Of a DNA stretch of 64,000 nt, positions 16,742 to 26,278 are shown piece by piece (the first letter of the stretch is position 1; every line of letters begins with the position of its first letter). The position numbers and the translations under genes were made by a program. The stretch covers positions 1,448,501 through 1,512,500 of the forward strand of contig NC_014136.1 in NCBI RefSeq assembly GCF_000092505.1, written 5' to 3'. The notes below the pieces were generated by a model. It made no database searches. It saw nothing but the letters and a program-made list of their open reading frames with translations, and was not told the origin of the DNA. Origin of the DNA: Leuconostoc kimchii IMSNU 11154 (GTDB taxonomy: Bacteria > Bacillota > Bacilli > Lactobacillales > Lactobacillaceae).

Positions 16742-18955
16742 ATGAGAAAAATTATCAAATCACTCATTATGGGGCAAAAAACCTTTATGATAACCATTGC
16801 CTTATTAACACTTGTATCGGCACTGACAAGTATGACAATTTTAACTGCTTATCGCGCTAACATTTCCCAATATCGATCAGCTTACCGTACGGATAAATTA
16901 CCCGATGTACTTGTTAAAGTCGACAATCGTGATAATGTCACAAACGCGATAAAATCACTTAAAAACGTTAAAAATGTCACTTCTAAAGCAGGTATTGTGT
17001 CACAAGTTATGGGCAAAAATGACGAAAATGTTGCCTTATTTATTTCAAATGATGTCTCAAATCTCAATTTAAAATTACCGGATAATCATAAGATTGTATT
17101 ATCTTCCTATCTTAAATCGAATAATAATTTTAAAGTAGGCGACACCTTTGAAATTGGGCAACAACGATTAACAGTTCAAGGATTTTATGATGATCACTTA
17201 CTTGGCAGTCCATTGTTTAAATATAAGCAAGGCACTGTCTCTGAAGAAACAATGCAAGTCTTGCAGTCACAAAAAGGACAACAGAAAAGTCAATTGGCAC
17301 TTGTGAATGTATTTGGAAAAATTAAAAACAACAATAAACTATTATCAGATTATCCAGACAGATTGCAAGCGGATTTGATTTATGATAAAGACTACATTCA
17401 AAAAGCCTATACAATGTTACCAACAATTGTGGCACTCGTCATTATTTTAGCCGCCGTATTTTTATTTGGTATTTGTTTATTTGTTATGCGTTTTGCGCTT
17501 TTGTCGGGTATTGATAAAGATCGTCAGAAGATTGCAACCTTTAAGACGCTAGGCATGACTAATCGACAAGTTAATTTGGCATACGTGATGTCTTATTTAG
17601 GCAGTAATCTGGTTGGGTTATTTGGCGCCGTGTTGGTTAGTTTTTGGACAAGTAACCTAGCTTTCAAATTTTTCTGGCAGTTAAATGGTTTAACAGGTGT
17701 GCAACATGTGCCGATTAATATAATCATTGTGTCAATCATTACACTGATTATGGTCAGTTTTTCTACAATCATTATTCTATTATCACTTAGGCCAGTTGGG
17801 TCAATCTCACCAGCAGCAGCCTTTCAAGGTAGTCAGAGTAAAGTCATATCAAGTAGCGGGCATTTAAAATTAACGAAAAGCAAGATGCCACTTCAAATAA
17901 CGCTAGCATTTAAAGATTATAGGCAAAAAATTGGTCATTATATGACTTTCACCTTAGTGATTAGCCTGTTTGTGTTTTTGAGTTTAATGATTATGACCCT
18001 AAATCAGGGGTTTAAAGGAAAAATTAATGGTTTGTTTGGTTTACCAAGCGTTGATCTGATTATGCAAACAACAAACGATACACTACGTCATGAATCATTG
18101 CAAAAAATCAATACGATAACACCAATTAAATCGAGTGGTTATAACCAAGAGACAAAAATTCTTCTAAGTAAAGACGTGATACCAGTACATCGGTATAGTC
18201 AAATACCAGATGAAATAAAAGTATTATCAGGACATCAACCGAAACAGTCAAAAGACCTATTGCTATCAAGTAATCTCATGAAGACGCTGCATCTTAGTGT
18301 CGGACAAACTGTCCGCGTCAAAACAGCAACAAATGAGCAGATACAAATGACAATTGTTGGTACGTATCAAACAATTAACAATTTGGGAAAAGAGGCATAT
18401 AGTCTTATTGATATAAAGTTACCTATGACAACGACCTATATTAATTTAAAAAAGACAAGTAACAAGAATAGCTTATTAACACGTTTTTCACACAAGAATG
18501 TACAATTAATCGATACAAGTACGAGCTCAAAAAATTTAACTATGAGTATTCAGCGTGCGGTTAAGGCGTTAGCTAATATCATTTTACTGTTAACACTTAT
18601 TATTTCTGGTTTGTTTGTTTATCTTGTCAGTTATCTGACGATTGAAACAGAAAAGAGACAAATAGCGTTGAAAAAAATGTTAGGTTTTACCAATCAAGCA
18701 TTAAGAATTCAGTATCTACTCCGAGCAGGATTTGCATTGATGTTAGGTATTGTCATTAGTTTGATACTTAACAAATTCATTGGATCCGCTTTAATAAATA
18801 GTTTAGTGAGCTTGGGTGGATTAACCAAGCTGAGTGTGACATTACCATTATCATATGATGTGTTCATCATCGCGTTACTGGTTTGTGAAAGTAGTTTGAT
18901 TGTTTTAGTTGCAAGTCAACGAATAACAAAAATTAAAATTGGAGACTTTTTATGA
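16742..18955 (+). CDS. FtsX-like ABC permease
   Basis: 737 residues with two FtsX-type halves: a first membrane helix near residue 20, a large extracytoplasmic domain, a helix bundle around 230-350, then a second copy of the same layout (helix near 405-425, extracytoplasmic part, helices 610-720). KIATFKTLGMTNRQVNLAYV and QIALKKMLGFTNQALRIQYL are the paired coupling motifs. ATG 16742 is preferred to the upstream ATG 16715, which would overlap the ATPase by 25 bases. No two-component system is adjacent, unlike Bce modules. Confidence 0.88.
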   Translation: MRKIIKSLIMGQKTFMITIALLTLVSALTSMTILTAYRANISQYRSAYRTDKLPDVLVKVDNRDNVTNAIKSLKNVKNVTSKAGIVSQVMGKNDENVALFISNDVSNLNLKLPDNHKIVLSSYLKSNNNFKVGDTFEIGQQRLTVQGFYDDHLLGSPLFKYKQGTVSEETMQVLQSQKGQQKSQLALVNVFGKIKNNNKLLSDYPDRLQADLIYDKDYIQKAYTMLPTIVALVIILAAVFLFGICLFVMRFALLSGIDKDRQKIATFKTLGMTNRQVNLAYVMSYLGSNLVGLFGAVLVSFWTSNLAFKFFWQLNGLTGVQHVPINIIIVSIITLIMVSFSTIIILLSLRPVGSISPAAAFQGSQSKVISSSGHLKLTKSKMPLQITLAFKDYRQKIGHYMTFTLVISLFVFLSLMIMTLNQGFKGKINGLFGLPSVDLIMQTTNDTLRHESLQKINTITPIKSSGYNQETKILLSKDVIPVHRYSQIPDEIKVLSGHQPKQSKDLLLSSNLMKTLHLSVGQTVRVKTATNEQIQMTIVGTYQTINNLGKEAYSLIDIKLPMTTTYINLKKTSNKNSLLTRFSHKNVQLIDTSTSSKNLTMSIQRAVKALANIILLLTLIISGLFVYLVSYLTIETEKRQIALKKMLGFTNQALRIQYLLRAGFALMLGIVISLILNKFIGSALINSLVSLGGLTKLSVTLPLSYDVFIIALLVCESSLIVLVASQRITKIKIGDFL

Positions 18956-20214
18956 AATTTGTGCATAGTATTTTTTTGAAAATTGCGCTTAGTATGGGAA
19001 TCGTGATGTACATGGCCTATGCTATTCCAACGCGTCAATATACTAACCTTTATTTAATTGGTATTAGCGTATTTACAGCGTTATTTTTACCCATATTTAC
19101 AATCGTTAGCACTTACTTGGAGCAACAAACATTCAGATTAACGGCTTCGATGTTTGCTAGTAAGTTTGCTAAATTTGTGTGGCAGAGTCTTTATAACCTT
19201 TTTGCGCTAGGTCTACTCGTCAAAGGGCATGTAATTGATACGAATAATCTTCGAATGGTCGGTGGATTGGTAGGCGCAGTTTGTTTAACTTCTTTGGCTT
19301 CACAAGGACTACAGTACCTTGCTATCATGCTGAGTAACCATGGGAAAGGCAATCGATTTGCTAATATTTTTTTTGCCTTGAGTTTTAATGTCATTATTAG
19401 TGCTTTGGCTGCAATAGGTTATAAAAAAATCCAAGTGATTTTCATCATATTGGGCTTAGCGCTTGGTATTATTGGTATATTTATCAGTTTAGTAACAGAT
19501 ATTTGGGGTATAGTGCCTTCTAAAGGTGGTGTCGGCTTGTTTCTTGGCACATTTAATCCTGTTCATAAGTCACATATTGCCATATTAAAAAAATTTATTG
19601 ATGAACGTCATTTGGATAAAGTATATATTCATCCAACGGTCATTCCAAAAATGCATCAATACCTTTTAGATAAAGAGATGATTGAAATTGTCAAAGAAGA
19701 TGCGGGTAAGCGATATTATGAAAAATCTGCTTTAGCAGATCCGCTTGTCAACTTTTTTCCTACTGGTAAAGTATTTTATGAAGCTGAAAATCGCTTATTT
19801 ATGTTAAAAACCGCAATCAAAGAAGCTGGTTTGGAGAACAAAGTAGAGATTTTATCTGATACAAAACGTTATCAAGACGATGGCTTTTATGCTATTATCA
19901 AAGCTATTCGAAAGAAACATCCCCATACACAATTGCATGGTCTTCTAGGGACAGACGAAGGCGGTATGTTGCTTCATGATATTTACGATGAAACACGTGT
20001 TAAACCGTATGTTGTATTACGACGAGACAACATATCGGGTACTGCGATACGAAGAGGAGAGAAAGGCATGACAATGCCTAAAGTAACAACTTTTTGTCTA
20101 ATGTCAAAGAAGGTCAAAGTGGTATGTTGTTTGGTAAAACAGCACATGTCGTTAATAATCGTTTGGAGGTTATTGATGAGTGAGTCAAATACTAAATTTT
20201 TAATCACAACATAA
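18952..20214 (+). CDS. membrane-anchored nucleotidyltransferase, probably frameshifted
   Basis: Two parts. Residues 1-185 hold about five or six hydrophobic helices with no recognised family. Residues 193-370 are a cytidylyltransferase-like (NadD/NMNAT type) domain: GTFNPVHKSH (199-208) is the nucleotide-binding motif and ISGTAIR (361-367) matches the family's ISxTxIR. It overlaps the FtsX stop by 4 bases (ATGA). After residue 381 the reading frame looks wrong: adding one T to the T5 run at 20091-20095 gives a natural ending (LSNVKEGQSGMLFGKTAHVV...) that stops at 20183, for about 410 residues. Substrate unknown. Confidence 0.75.
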   Translation: MKFVHSIFLKIALSMGIVMYMAYAIPTRQYTNLYLIGISVFTALFLPIFTIVSTYLEQQTFRLTASMFASKFAKFVWQSLYNLFALGLLVKGHVIDTNNLRMVGGLVGAVCLTSLASQGLQYLAIMLSNHGKGNRFANIFFALSFNVIISALAAIGYKKIQVIFIILGLALGIIGIFISLVTDIWGIVPSKGGVGLFLGTFNPVHKSHIAILKKFIDERHLDKVYIHPTVIPKMHQYLLDKEMIEIVKEDAGKRYYEKSALADPLVNFFPTGKVFYEAENRLFMLKTAIKEAGLENKVEILSDTKRYQDDGFYAIIKAIRKKHPHTQLHGLLGTDEGGMLLHDIYDETRVKPYVVLRRDNISGTAIRRGEKGMTMPKVTTFCLMSKKVKVVCCLVKQHMSLIIVWRLLMSESNTKFLITT

Positions 20215-20236
20215 AAAGCCGCAACCGAAGTTGCGA
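20212..20236 (-). terminator. terminator after tRNA-Glu
   Basis: On the minus strand CGCAAC-TTCG-GTTGCG (UUCG-type tetraloop) is followed by GCTTTTTAT. Confidence 0.85.
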
Positions 20237-20243
20237 CTTGATA

Positions 20244-20315
20244 TAGCTCGTGAGAGAATCGAACTCTCGATTCCGCCGTGAAAGGGCAGCGTCTTAGCCA
20301 CTTGACCAACGAGCC
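20244..20315 (-). tRNA. tRNA-Glu(TTC)
   Basis: 72 bases; acceptor GGCTCGT with ACGAGCT (G1-T72 wobble), anticodon loop CTTTCAC giving TTC, T-arm GAGAG/CTCTC with TTCGATT loop. CCA not encoded. Stands alone between the nucleotidyltransferase gene and the HAD gene. Confidence 0.95.
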
Positions 20316-20354
20316 ATGGTCAGTGATGTCTGATATGCATCAGACAACTATACT

Positions 20355-20383
20355 ATAATATCAAGTTTTTGGTCACTCGTCAA
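20355..20383 (-). promoter_or_regulatory. promoter of tRNA-Glu
   Basis: Minus strand TTGACG (20378-20383), 17-base spacer, TATTAT (20355-20360). Confidence 0.75.
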
Positions 20384-20449
20384 TACGTTTGACATGATTT
20401 TTAAAATAATGACCAACTAGTCTCACAAAACTGCGTTTTGACACATATC

Positions 20450-21133
20450 TTACGTGGTGACAATATCCAAAATATCTTGGTAATTCTGTGCAATGTATGT
20501 CGGCTTTATAGTTGATAGTGGTTGATCATTGTTGGGATTGAACCAAATACTTTTCATATTAACCGCTAAAGCACCTTTTATATCTGCAGATAGTTTATCA
20601 CCAACCATAACCGTGTTGTCGATTGTTATTTTGGGATCAACATCTAGGATATGTGAGAAAAATTGTGGTTGGGGTTTATTAAAACCAATTTCCTCTGAAA
20701 TGAAAATGCTATCAAAATACTTTTGAATATTGGCACCAGCTAATCTAGCATACTGTGTTTTAGCTAAACCATTCGTTCCAACAATCAGTTTATAACCACG
20801 TTTTTTTAAATTATCCAAAAGCGTTGTAGCACCTGAAATGACATGATAATTATGATCGAGTTTTGTGCGATACATCGCTTCTAGCTGGCGACCATCACTT
20901 TGAATGTCAAAATGTGCCAATGTATCCGAGAATCTAGTATTCAATAGGGGCTGACTATCATAACCCTGTTCAATTTTTTGCCAAATAGTCGCGTTCAATG
21001 CAAGATAGTATTCAAATGCGACTTCTAAGTCTGGCACATGCTGCGATGCTAAAATGTCTCGTACGCCTTCGCACTCGCCGCGTTTGAAGTCCAAAAGTGT
21101 GTCATCTAGATCAAATATGATGTTTTTAATCAT
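20450..21133 (-). CDS. HAD-superfamily phosphatase (YjjG/YfnB-like)
   Basis: 227 residues. Motif I DLDDTLLD (nucleophile Asp), motif II GTNG, and motif III MVGDKLSADIKGA are intact, with a helical cap domain between I and II. The YjjG group are nucleotidases that clear non-canonical pyrimidine monophosphates; here the substrate is inferred only. ATG 21133 (MIKNIIFDLDDT) is taken; an in-frame upstream start would add 26 unlikely residues. Confidence 0.85.
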   Translation of the reverse strand: MIKNIIFDLDDTLLDFKRGECEGVRDILASQHVPDLEVAFEYYLALNATIWQKIEQGYDSQPLLNTRFSDTLAHFDIQSDGRQLEAMYRTKLDHNYHVISGATTLLDNLKKRGYKLIVGTNGLAKTQYARLAGANIQKYFDSIFISEEIGFNKPQPQFFSHILDVDPKITIDNTVMVGDKLSADIKGALAVNMKSIWFNPNNDQPLSTIKPTYIAQNYQDILDIVTT

Positions 21134-21240
21134 TAGTTGGTTACTTCCATTCAATATTTTATAATAGTTATTTGATATAGATAAGTATACTGGATATGCT
21201 AAAATTAACATATGCTATTTCGCACATTATTGGTGGGACA

Positions 21241-21888
21241 ATGATTGATCAAATGACTATTGACAATGCTAACTTAAATTTTCTACCAGATGACGTATTT
21301 GCTGGTAGTTATTTAGCCTATTTTAAAAATGGTGACGTTATCACGACTTCTGAGCCGTCAGGTGAAACTGCTAAATTATATTACTTAATAGCCGGTCGTG
21401 CTAAAGTTATCGCATTGTCTGATGAGGGGGACGCTAATTTAGTTCAACTTTTATACCCCAATGATTGGATAGGAGAACTTGAATTTACGGCACAACAAAC
21501 AACTGCAAAACAAGTTACTGCAATCGGTGACAGCGTATGTATTTGTATTCCCAATCAGATCGTCAAAAAATATTTATTAAACCATGTCGGTTACTTACAG
21601 CATATTAATCAGTATCTAGTAAAAAAATTATTGGCGCGCACAAATATGATGATTACGAGCCGTACTTATGCATTTAAATATCGCTTAGCAACGTTTATCT
21701 TGGATGATTCGTATGATAATTTTTATAGTGAACCCCATACTTTAGTGATGGCATATTTAGGGGTAAGCTACAGACATCTTTTATACACATACAAAGTATT
21801 TGAAACAGAGCAACTATTATTTAAAGTAGGCCGAAATCAATACCGACTTAACGCTGATAAACTGAGAGAATTCTATCTTAAGCCCTAG
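21241..21888 (+). CDS. Crp/Fnr-family regulator, YeiL-like
   Basis: 215 residues: a cyclic-nucleotide-binding-like barrel (AGRAKVIALSDEGDANLVQLLYPNDWIGELEF) and a C-terminal winged helix with MAYLGVSYRHLLYTYKVFE, which matches the YeiL type. Few cysteines and no Fnr-style cluster motif. ATG 21241 follows GGTGGGA; the longer frame from 21196 adds 15 residues without a ribosome site. Target genes are not evident; it is divergent from the HAD gene. Confidence 0.8.
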   Translation: MIDQMTIDNANLNFLPDDVFAGSYLAYFKNGDVITTSEPSGETAKLYYLIAGRAKVIALSDEGDANLVQLLYPNDWIGELEFTAQQTTAKQVTAIGDSVCICIPNQIVKKYLLNHVGYLQHINQYLVKKLLARTNMMITSRTYAFKYRLATFILDDSYDNFYSEPHTLVMAYLGVSYRHLLYTYKVFETEQLLFKVGRNQYRLNADKLREFYLKP

Positions 21889-21972
21889 GATACTTAAATA
21901 AAAATTGAGTTAGGCCAGCTTTATGCGTCAATATTAAACTAGAAGTGACGTGTCAACATAACCTTGAAAACT

Positions 21973-22000
21973 AACCGCTTATCACAAAAGCGGTTTTTTT
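21973..22000 (+). terminator. terminator downstream of Crp/Fnr gene
   Basis: AACCGCTT and AAGCGGTT around a short loop, followed by a T run. Confidence 0.8.
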
Positions 22001-22116
22001 AGTGTCTTAAATTGCTAAGATAAAAGCATAAACGAGACAAAGGAGAGATGACATGCATCGTGTTAAGAAAATCGTATTTTTGGTAAAATAGTAGCATTGT
22101 AGTTAGGAGAAGAAAT

Positions 22117-22584
22117 GTGGAAATAAAAATCACAGTTGACGAGTCAATGGCTGGTGTTGAAGTTGCCATAACGGGCAATGATATTGAACAGATGACTGCG
22201 ATTGCCAAGCAGATACAAAATAAAAAAGTCGAAACAAATAAATTAGTGGTTAAAACATGTGATGGTATTCAGGTGGTGACACAATCAGATGTATTGTTTG
22301 TTGAAAGTTTTGGTAACGAGTTATCAATGACCTGCAATAATAAACAAACATTAGTGACGCGGAAAACGTTGAAACAGTTTTTAGCTGGTGATACGGCGCG
22401 ATTATTTGTTCAAATATCGAAATCGATGGCAATAAACATGAATGCTTTAATACGTATGGAAGTCGCATTTTCTGGTAATTATTATGCTTTTTTGACAGAT
22501 GAGACACGAGTGACGGTGTCAAGGCGGTTTATTAAAGGTATTTTAAAGCGGTTAGAAGGGAGTACGGAAGATGAAATACTTTAA
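22117..22584 (+). CDS. LytTR-domain DNA-binding regulator
   Basis: 155 residues without a receiver domain. The LytTR fold covers about residues 45-150 (VVTQSDVLFVESFGNELSM, LFVQISKSMAINMNALIRM, VTVSRRFIKGILKRLEG). The start is GTG after AGGAG. The stop overlaps the next gene by 14 bases. LytTR plus DUF3021 is a known pair in Firmicutes in which the membrane protein modulates the regulator. Confidence 0.88.
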   Translation: MEIKITVDESMAGVEVAITGNDIEQMTAIAKQIQNKKVETNKLVVKTCDGIQVVTQSDVLFVESFGNELSMTCNNKQTLVTRKTLKQFLAGDTARLFVQISKSMAINMNALIRMEVAFSGNYYAFLTDETRVTVSRRFIKGILKRLEGSTEDEIL

Positions 22585-22963
22585 AGCAGGCATGATCTAT
22601 TTATTTGTTGGTGTTGGTATTGGATCCTTTATTTCATTACTATCATTTACGCTATATCAAGGGACACCTTCGATCAAACAGTTTCTATTATTAATGACGA
22701 TGAGCGCGGTAATGGGGCTATTATCTTTGATTTATGAGCTTGATAACATGACGTTTGTGACACAATTGATCAGTCATCTGATTTTAGAAATGCTGACCTA
22801 TGGGTTCTTCATATGGCTAACTTTTGGGAGTGTTATGATTGCATTGACAAATATACCAACATTTATTATCAGTTATGTGATTGTTTTCATTGTTTTTAGA
22901 AAACAAGGACAAGCTAATGCAAGACGAATTAATCAGCAGTTGGCAGATAAAAGACAAGAGTAG
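22571..22963 (+). CDS. DUF3021 membrane protein
   Basis: 130 residues with four hydrophobic helices (about 7-28, 38-55, 64-85, 93-112) and a basic tail, the size and layout of DUF3021. Overlaps the LytTR gene by 14 bases, so the two are translated together. Probably holds or senses for the LytTR regulator. Confidence 0.8.
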   Translation: MKYFKAGMIYLFVGVGIGSFISLLSFTLYQGTPSIKQFLLLMTMSAVMGLLSLIYELDNMTFVTQLISHLILEMLTYGFFIWLTFGSVMIALTNIPTFIISYVIVFIVFRKQGQANARRINQQLADKRQE

Positions 22964-23143
22964 TGTATTAGGTAGGATTTTTTAGTAGAATAGGCATAAG
23001 CAAAGATTTGAACAAATACACTGGCAATAAAGCCTGTTAAAATAGCCATGTTAGATGATTTATTTTTGAAACTGAGCCACATCAAATTAATTTTGGCCAT
23101 GATAAAACGATCGGTATTAATCAGCTATAAAAGGAAACTAATC

Positions 23144-23302
23144 ATGAAAAAGAAAACTATTGGACGTACCGATTTGGATAACACCCTAAATGAGATTACC
23201 TCTCATCCAGAACGTGGGTTGGGATTGCTTGGCGTTAAAGGAATTATTGGTCTACTGATACTAGTCGTATTGGGGTTTATTGTGTATATTTTGGTGCAAT
23301 AA
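23144..23302 (+). CDS. small single-helix membrane protein
   Basis: 52 residues: charged N-terminus (MKKKTIGRTDLDNTLNEITSHPERG) and one C-terminal helix (GIIGLLILVVLGFIVYILV). AAAGGA is upstream of ATG 23144; the longer open frame from 23048 has no ribosome site. Family not recognised. Confidence 0.6.
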   Translation: MKKKTIGRTDLDNTLNEITSHPERGLGLLGVKGIIGLLILVVLGFIVYILVQ

Positions 23303-23409
23303 GATGTCTTCAGATATAGGTCTTAAAAACAATGACAAGTATGCAAGACCTCCCCGTAATCTGTTAAAATTAAGAGAGATAATTCAAGAAAGATATGAAA
23401 CCATAACTT

Positions 23410-25479
23410 ATGCCTAACTACCTTATTTTAACTGAAAAGCCATCAGCGGCAGCTAATTTTGTCAAAGCATTGGGTGGCAAAACAGGCACATTTAACAATT
23501 TCACCTACAAAATCACCAATCTTCGTGGGCATGTGATGACACTCAAAGATCCCGAAGAAATGGTTGCGGAAGATTTGAAAAAGCAATACAAATCTTGGTT
23601 AGTCAAGCATTTACCATGGGATTTAAATGATTTTTCTTGGGAACGAACGTATATTCGTCAGCGTAACATGCGTACTGGTAAAACTGAATCAACTAAAAAA
23701 ATAATTGATGAGCTTAAAAAAGAAGCCAAGACAGGTTATGATGCCATTGTGATTGCGACTGACACGGATCCATCAGGTGAAGGCGAATTATTGGCCTGGG
23801 AGGCATTAGACGCAATTAAATGGCGTGGTCAAGTGCTACGAGCCAATTTCATGGATGAGTCTGCAACAGGCGTTAAAACAGCCATGATGAACTTGCGTGA
23901 TGTTTCAGACAAGCAACAAGACGGTGAGTATATTAAAGGCGAGAGTCGTAACCGTTGGGATTTTGCCTCAATGCAGCTCACACGAATTGCGACGACTGCT
24001 GCCAAAAAACAGGGGTTTAAAGTTGTTGCGCGGGAAGGCCGTTTAAAATCAGTCATTGTTTGGCAGATCTATGCCCAGCTACTAGCAATAAAAAATTACG
24101 TGAAAAAACCTTACTTTGAAGTTAAATTTAAGGACCCAGCCGGGCATATTTTTGGTCGTGTGACACCAGACGGGGATGTTATACCTTGGCGATTTTCAAC
24201 AAAAAATGATGCACAAAAGGATATGACGCAATATCATGAGAGTGCGGTTGCCAATGAAAAACACCAAACACGTACGCAGGCACCAGGGAAATTACTTGAT
24301 CTGGCAGGCTTAGCTGCTATTTTGGCGCCACGTGGTTTTTCGGCCAAAGAGGTTTTGAGCACGTATCAAAAAATGTACGAGGCACAAGTTGTGTCATATC
24401 CGCGTACAGAAGATAAAACTGTGACGCCAGAACAATTTAACGAGTTGCTACCTAAAATTGACCAAATTGCACAGCTTGTTCAGGTTGATACGCGTTTGTT
24501 AACGCATCGTCAACCGCGTCCAACACACGTTAAAAAACAAGGTGCCCATGGGGCCAACCGGCCTGGCGAAAATATACCAACCAGCTTGACGAGTCTGACT
24601 AAATTTGGGCCAAGCGCGCAAGCCATTTATGATATTTTAGCAAAAAACTATTTAGCGATGCTCGCTGAAGATTATGTTTATGATCATGTGACAGCTGATT
24701 TACAAGATTACCCACGATTTAAAACAGCTTTTAATATACCAATCGAAATGAATTTTAAAGCGGTTTACGATTCTCAACGAGCGGTTAAGGTTGAAGACGA
24801 GGTTGAAGATGATAATTCAGGACAGTTAGGGCCAAACGCACAACCCTATTTGTATGAAGGGGCGAACAAAAAACCACAAACGCCGACCACTAAATGGATC
24901 ATGGCATTCCTAGAAAAGCACCATGTGGGTACTGGTGCAACTCGTGTGTCCACGTTATCTGACATGAGTCGTGGTACAAAGTCTATGATCAAAGAAACAC
25001 GTGGCAAACTTATGCTAACTGAGACAGGGAATGTCTCGGCGGTAATGGTGAAAGATACATGGATTGCGTCACCCAAAATTACCAAACGTTTATTTGAGAT
25101 GATGGACCAGGTCGGCCAATTTGAAATTACAATGCCTAAATTACTGGATTCAATCACACAGGTTGTTGAACATGATATGCCAATTATGTTGTCAAATGCT
25201 GACGAACTTGAATTATTATTAGGTAAGCCAAAACCTGCACTAAAAAGACCAGTTACTGAAAAAATAACGGGCGTATTTAAAGGTGAAGAAATTACCTTTG
25301 CCAAGTCATGGAGCGGGCATAGTTTTACAGATGATGAGTTAACCAAACTATTGAATGGGGATGAAATCAGTTTTGATGCGAAGTCAAAACGGGGAAAATC
25401 ATATACTGCAATAGGCAAAATGGCAAAACAAACGTTTAAGGGTCGTACTTTTTACGGTTTTAAGTTGAATCCAAAGTGA
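23410..25479 (+). CDS. topB: type IA DNA topoisomerase (topoisomerase III-like)
   Basis: 689 residues. TOPRIM motifs LTEKPSAA and ATDTDPSGEGELLAWEA, active-site tyrosine in VVSYPRTED, and a C-terminal non-zinc repeat (about 615-689, SWSGHSFTDDELTKLLNGDEISF). It cuts and passes single strands to relax negative supercoils or decatenate. No zinc fingers are present. The region after the active tyrosine has GAHGANRP where many relatives have an HPAI-type motif. This form is often linked to mobile elements, but no mobility genes are seen nearby. Confidence 0.85.
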   Translation: MPNYLILTEKPSAAANFVKALGGKTGTFNNFTYKITNLRGHVMTLKDPEEMVAEDLKKQYKSWLVKHLPWDLNDFSWERTYIRQRNMRTGKTESTKKIIDELKKEAKTGYDAIVIATDTDPSGEGELLAWEALDAIKWRGQVLRANFMDESATGVKTAMMNLRDVSDKQQDGEYIKGESRNRWDFASMQLTRIATTAAKKQGFKVVAREGRLKSVIVWQIYAQLLAIKNYVKKPYFEVKFKDPAGHIFGRVTPDGDVIPWRFSTKNDAQKDMTQYHESAVANEKHQTRTQAPGKLLDLAGLAAILAPRGFSAKEVLSTYQKMYEAQVVSYPRTEDKTVTPEQFNELLPKIDQIAQLVQVDTRLLTHRQPRPTHVKKQGAHGANRPGENIPTSLTSLTKFGPSAQAIYDILAKNYLAMLAEDYVYDHVTADLQDYPRFKTAFNIPIEMNFKAVYDSQRAVKVEDEVEDDNSGQLGPNAQPYLYEGANKKPQTPTTKWIMAFLEKHHVGTGATRVSTLSDMSRGTKSMIKETRGKLMLTETGNVSAVMVKDTWIASPKITKRLFEMMDQVGQFEITMPKLLDSITQVVEHDMPIMLSNADELELLLGKPKPALKRPVTEKITGVFKGEEITFAKSWSGHSFTDDELTKLLNGDEISFDAKSKRGKSYTAIGKMAKQTFKGRTFYGFKLNPK

Positions 25480-25546
25480 TGAAGTATCTAATATACATGG
25501 TATAACAGTTAAAGTAGTCAATTGTCATGTGAAAATGATGCCAATT

Positions 25547-25590
25547 AAAAATAGGTTAGCGTGCTTATCTGCACATTAACCTATTTTTTG
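25547..25590. terminator. bidirectional terminator topB/tenA
   Basis: AATAGGTTAxxGTGC and GCACxTTAACCTATT form a long imperfect stem with A-rich and T-rich flanks, serving the convergent topB and tenA genes. Confidence 0.8.
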
Positions 25591-25598
25591 ACGTAATT

Positions 25599-26267
25599 TT
25601 AAAATTTAAACTGCCATTGTGTTTGCTTCCAGGCAGCTTCCCAGAAACGCCACTCCATTTCTAAACTTTTCAAAAATGTTTGAGCGACATGTTCTTTTTG
25701 GTTATCATTGAATTGAGAAACAGCACGTTCTAAGGCGTCAAAACGCCAAGCATTATAATCAACACCATCATCTGTTTGTGGCGCATAGATTTCAATCCAT
25801 TCTTTCAATGGGTTGGCATCATTGTTTGCTCCTTGGGCAACGAGTTCACTACCAATAACGCCATAACTCCAAGCGCAGGGTAACAAAGTGGCAATCGCAT
25901 CGGCGTATGTACCATGATATGCGGATGTGTACATATGGTCTGTATAAAGTTGTGTTTCGGGACTGCGACGCCAGTTTTCAACGTGATGACCAGTGATAGT
26001 TAACATCACTTCGTGTGCTTTTGATTCATTACTGACAAATTGCGCGGTTTCTAGGAGACGTGCGATATCATCTGAATGACTCGTTTTTGTGACTGTTAGT
26101 GCGGTAACTTGCAAATAGTCTTTTAAATAGTGTTCATCTTGTTCAACGTAATAGTTTAAAACATCATTGGGGACCTCACCTTTAGCGATTGCTTGTACAA
26201 ATGGGTGAATCATAATTGCATCCATTATTGGTTGAGCGCGCGTAAGTAGGTCTTGTGAAAAAGTCAT
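25599..26267 (-). CDS. tenA: TenA-type aminopyrimidine aminohydrolase
   Basis: 222 residues. TenA hydrolyses degraded thiamin (amino-HMP) to HMP for salvage. The active-site cysteine is in LLPCAWSYGVIGSEL, and the C-terminal EMEWRFWEAAW is typical. ATG 26267 after AAAGGA. Last gene of the riboswitch-controlled ykoE-ykoD-ykoC-tenA operon, 11 bases after ykoC, so the transporter probably imports its substrate or product. Confidence 0.92.
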   Translation of the reverse strand: MTFSQDLLTRAQPIMDAIMIHPFVQAIAKGEVPNDVLNYYVEQDEHYLKDYLQVTALTVTKTSHSDDIARLLETAQFVSNESKAHEVMLTITGHHVENWRRSPETQLYTDHMYTSAYHGTYADAIATLLPCAWSYGVIGSELVAQGANNDANPLKEWIEIYAPQTDDGVDYNAWRFDALERAVSQFNDNQKEHVAQTFLKSLEMEWRFWEAAWKQTQWQFKF

Positions 26268-26278
26268 AAAAAATCCTT

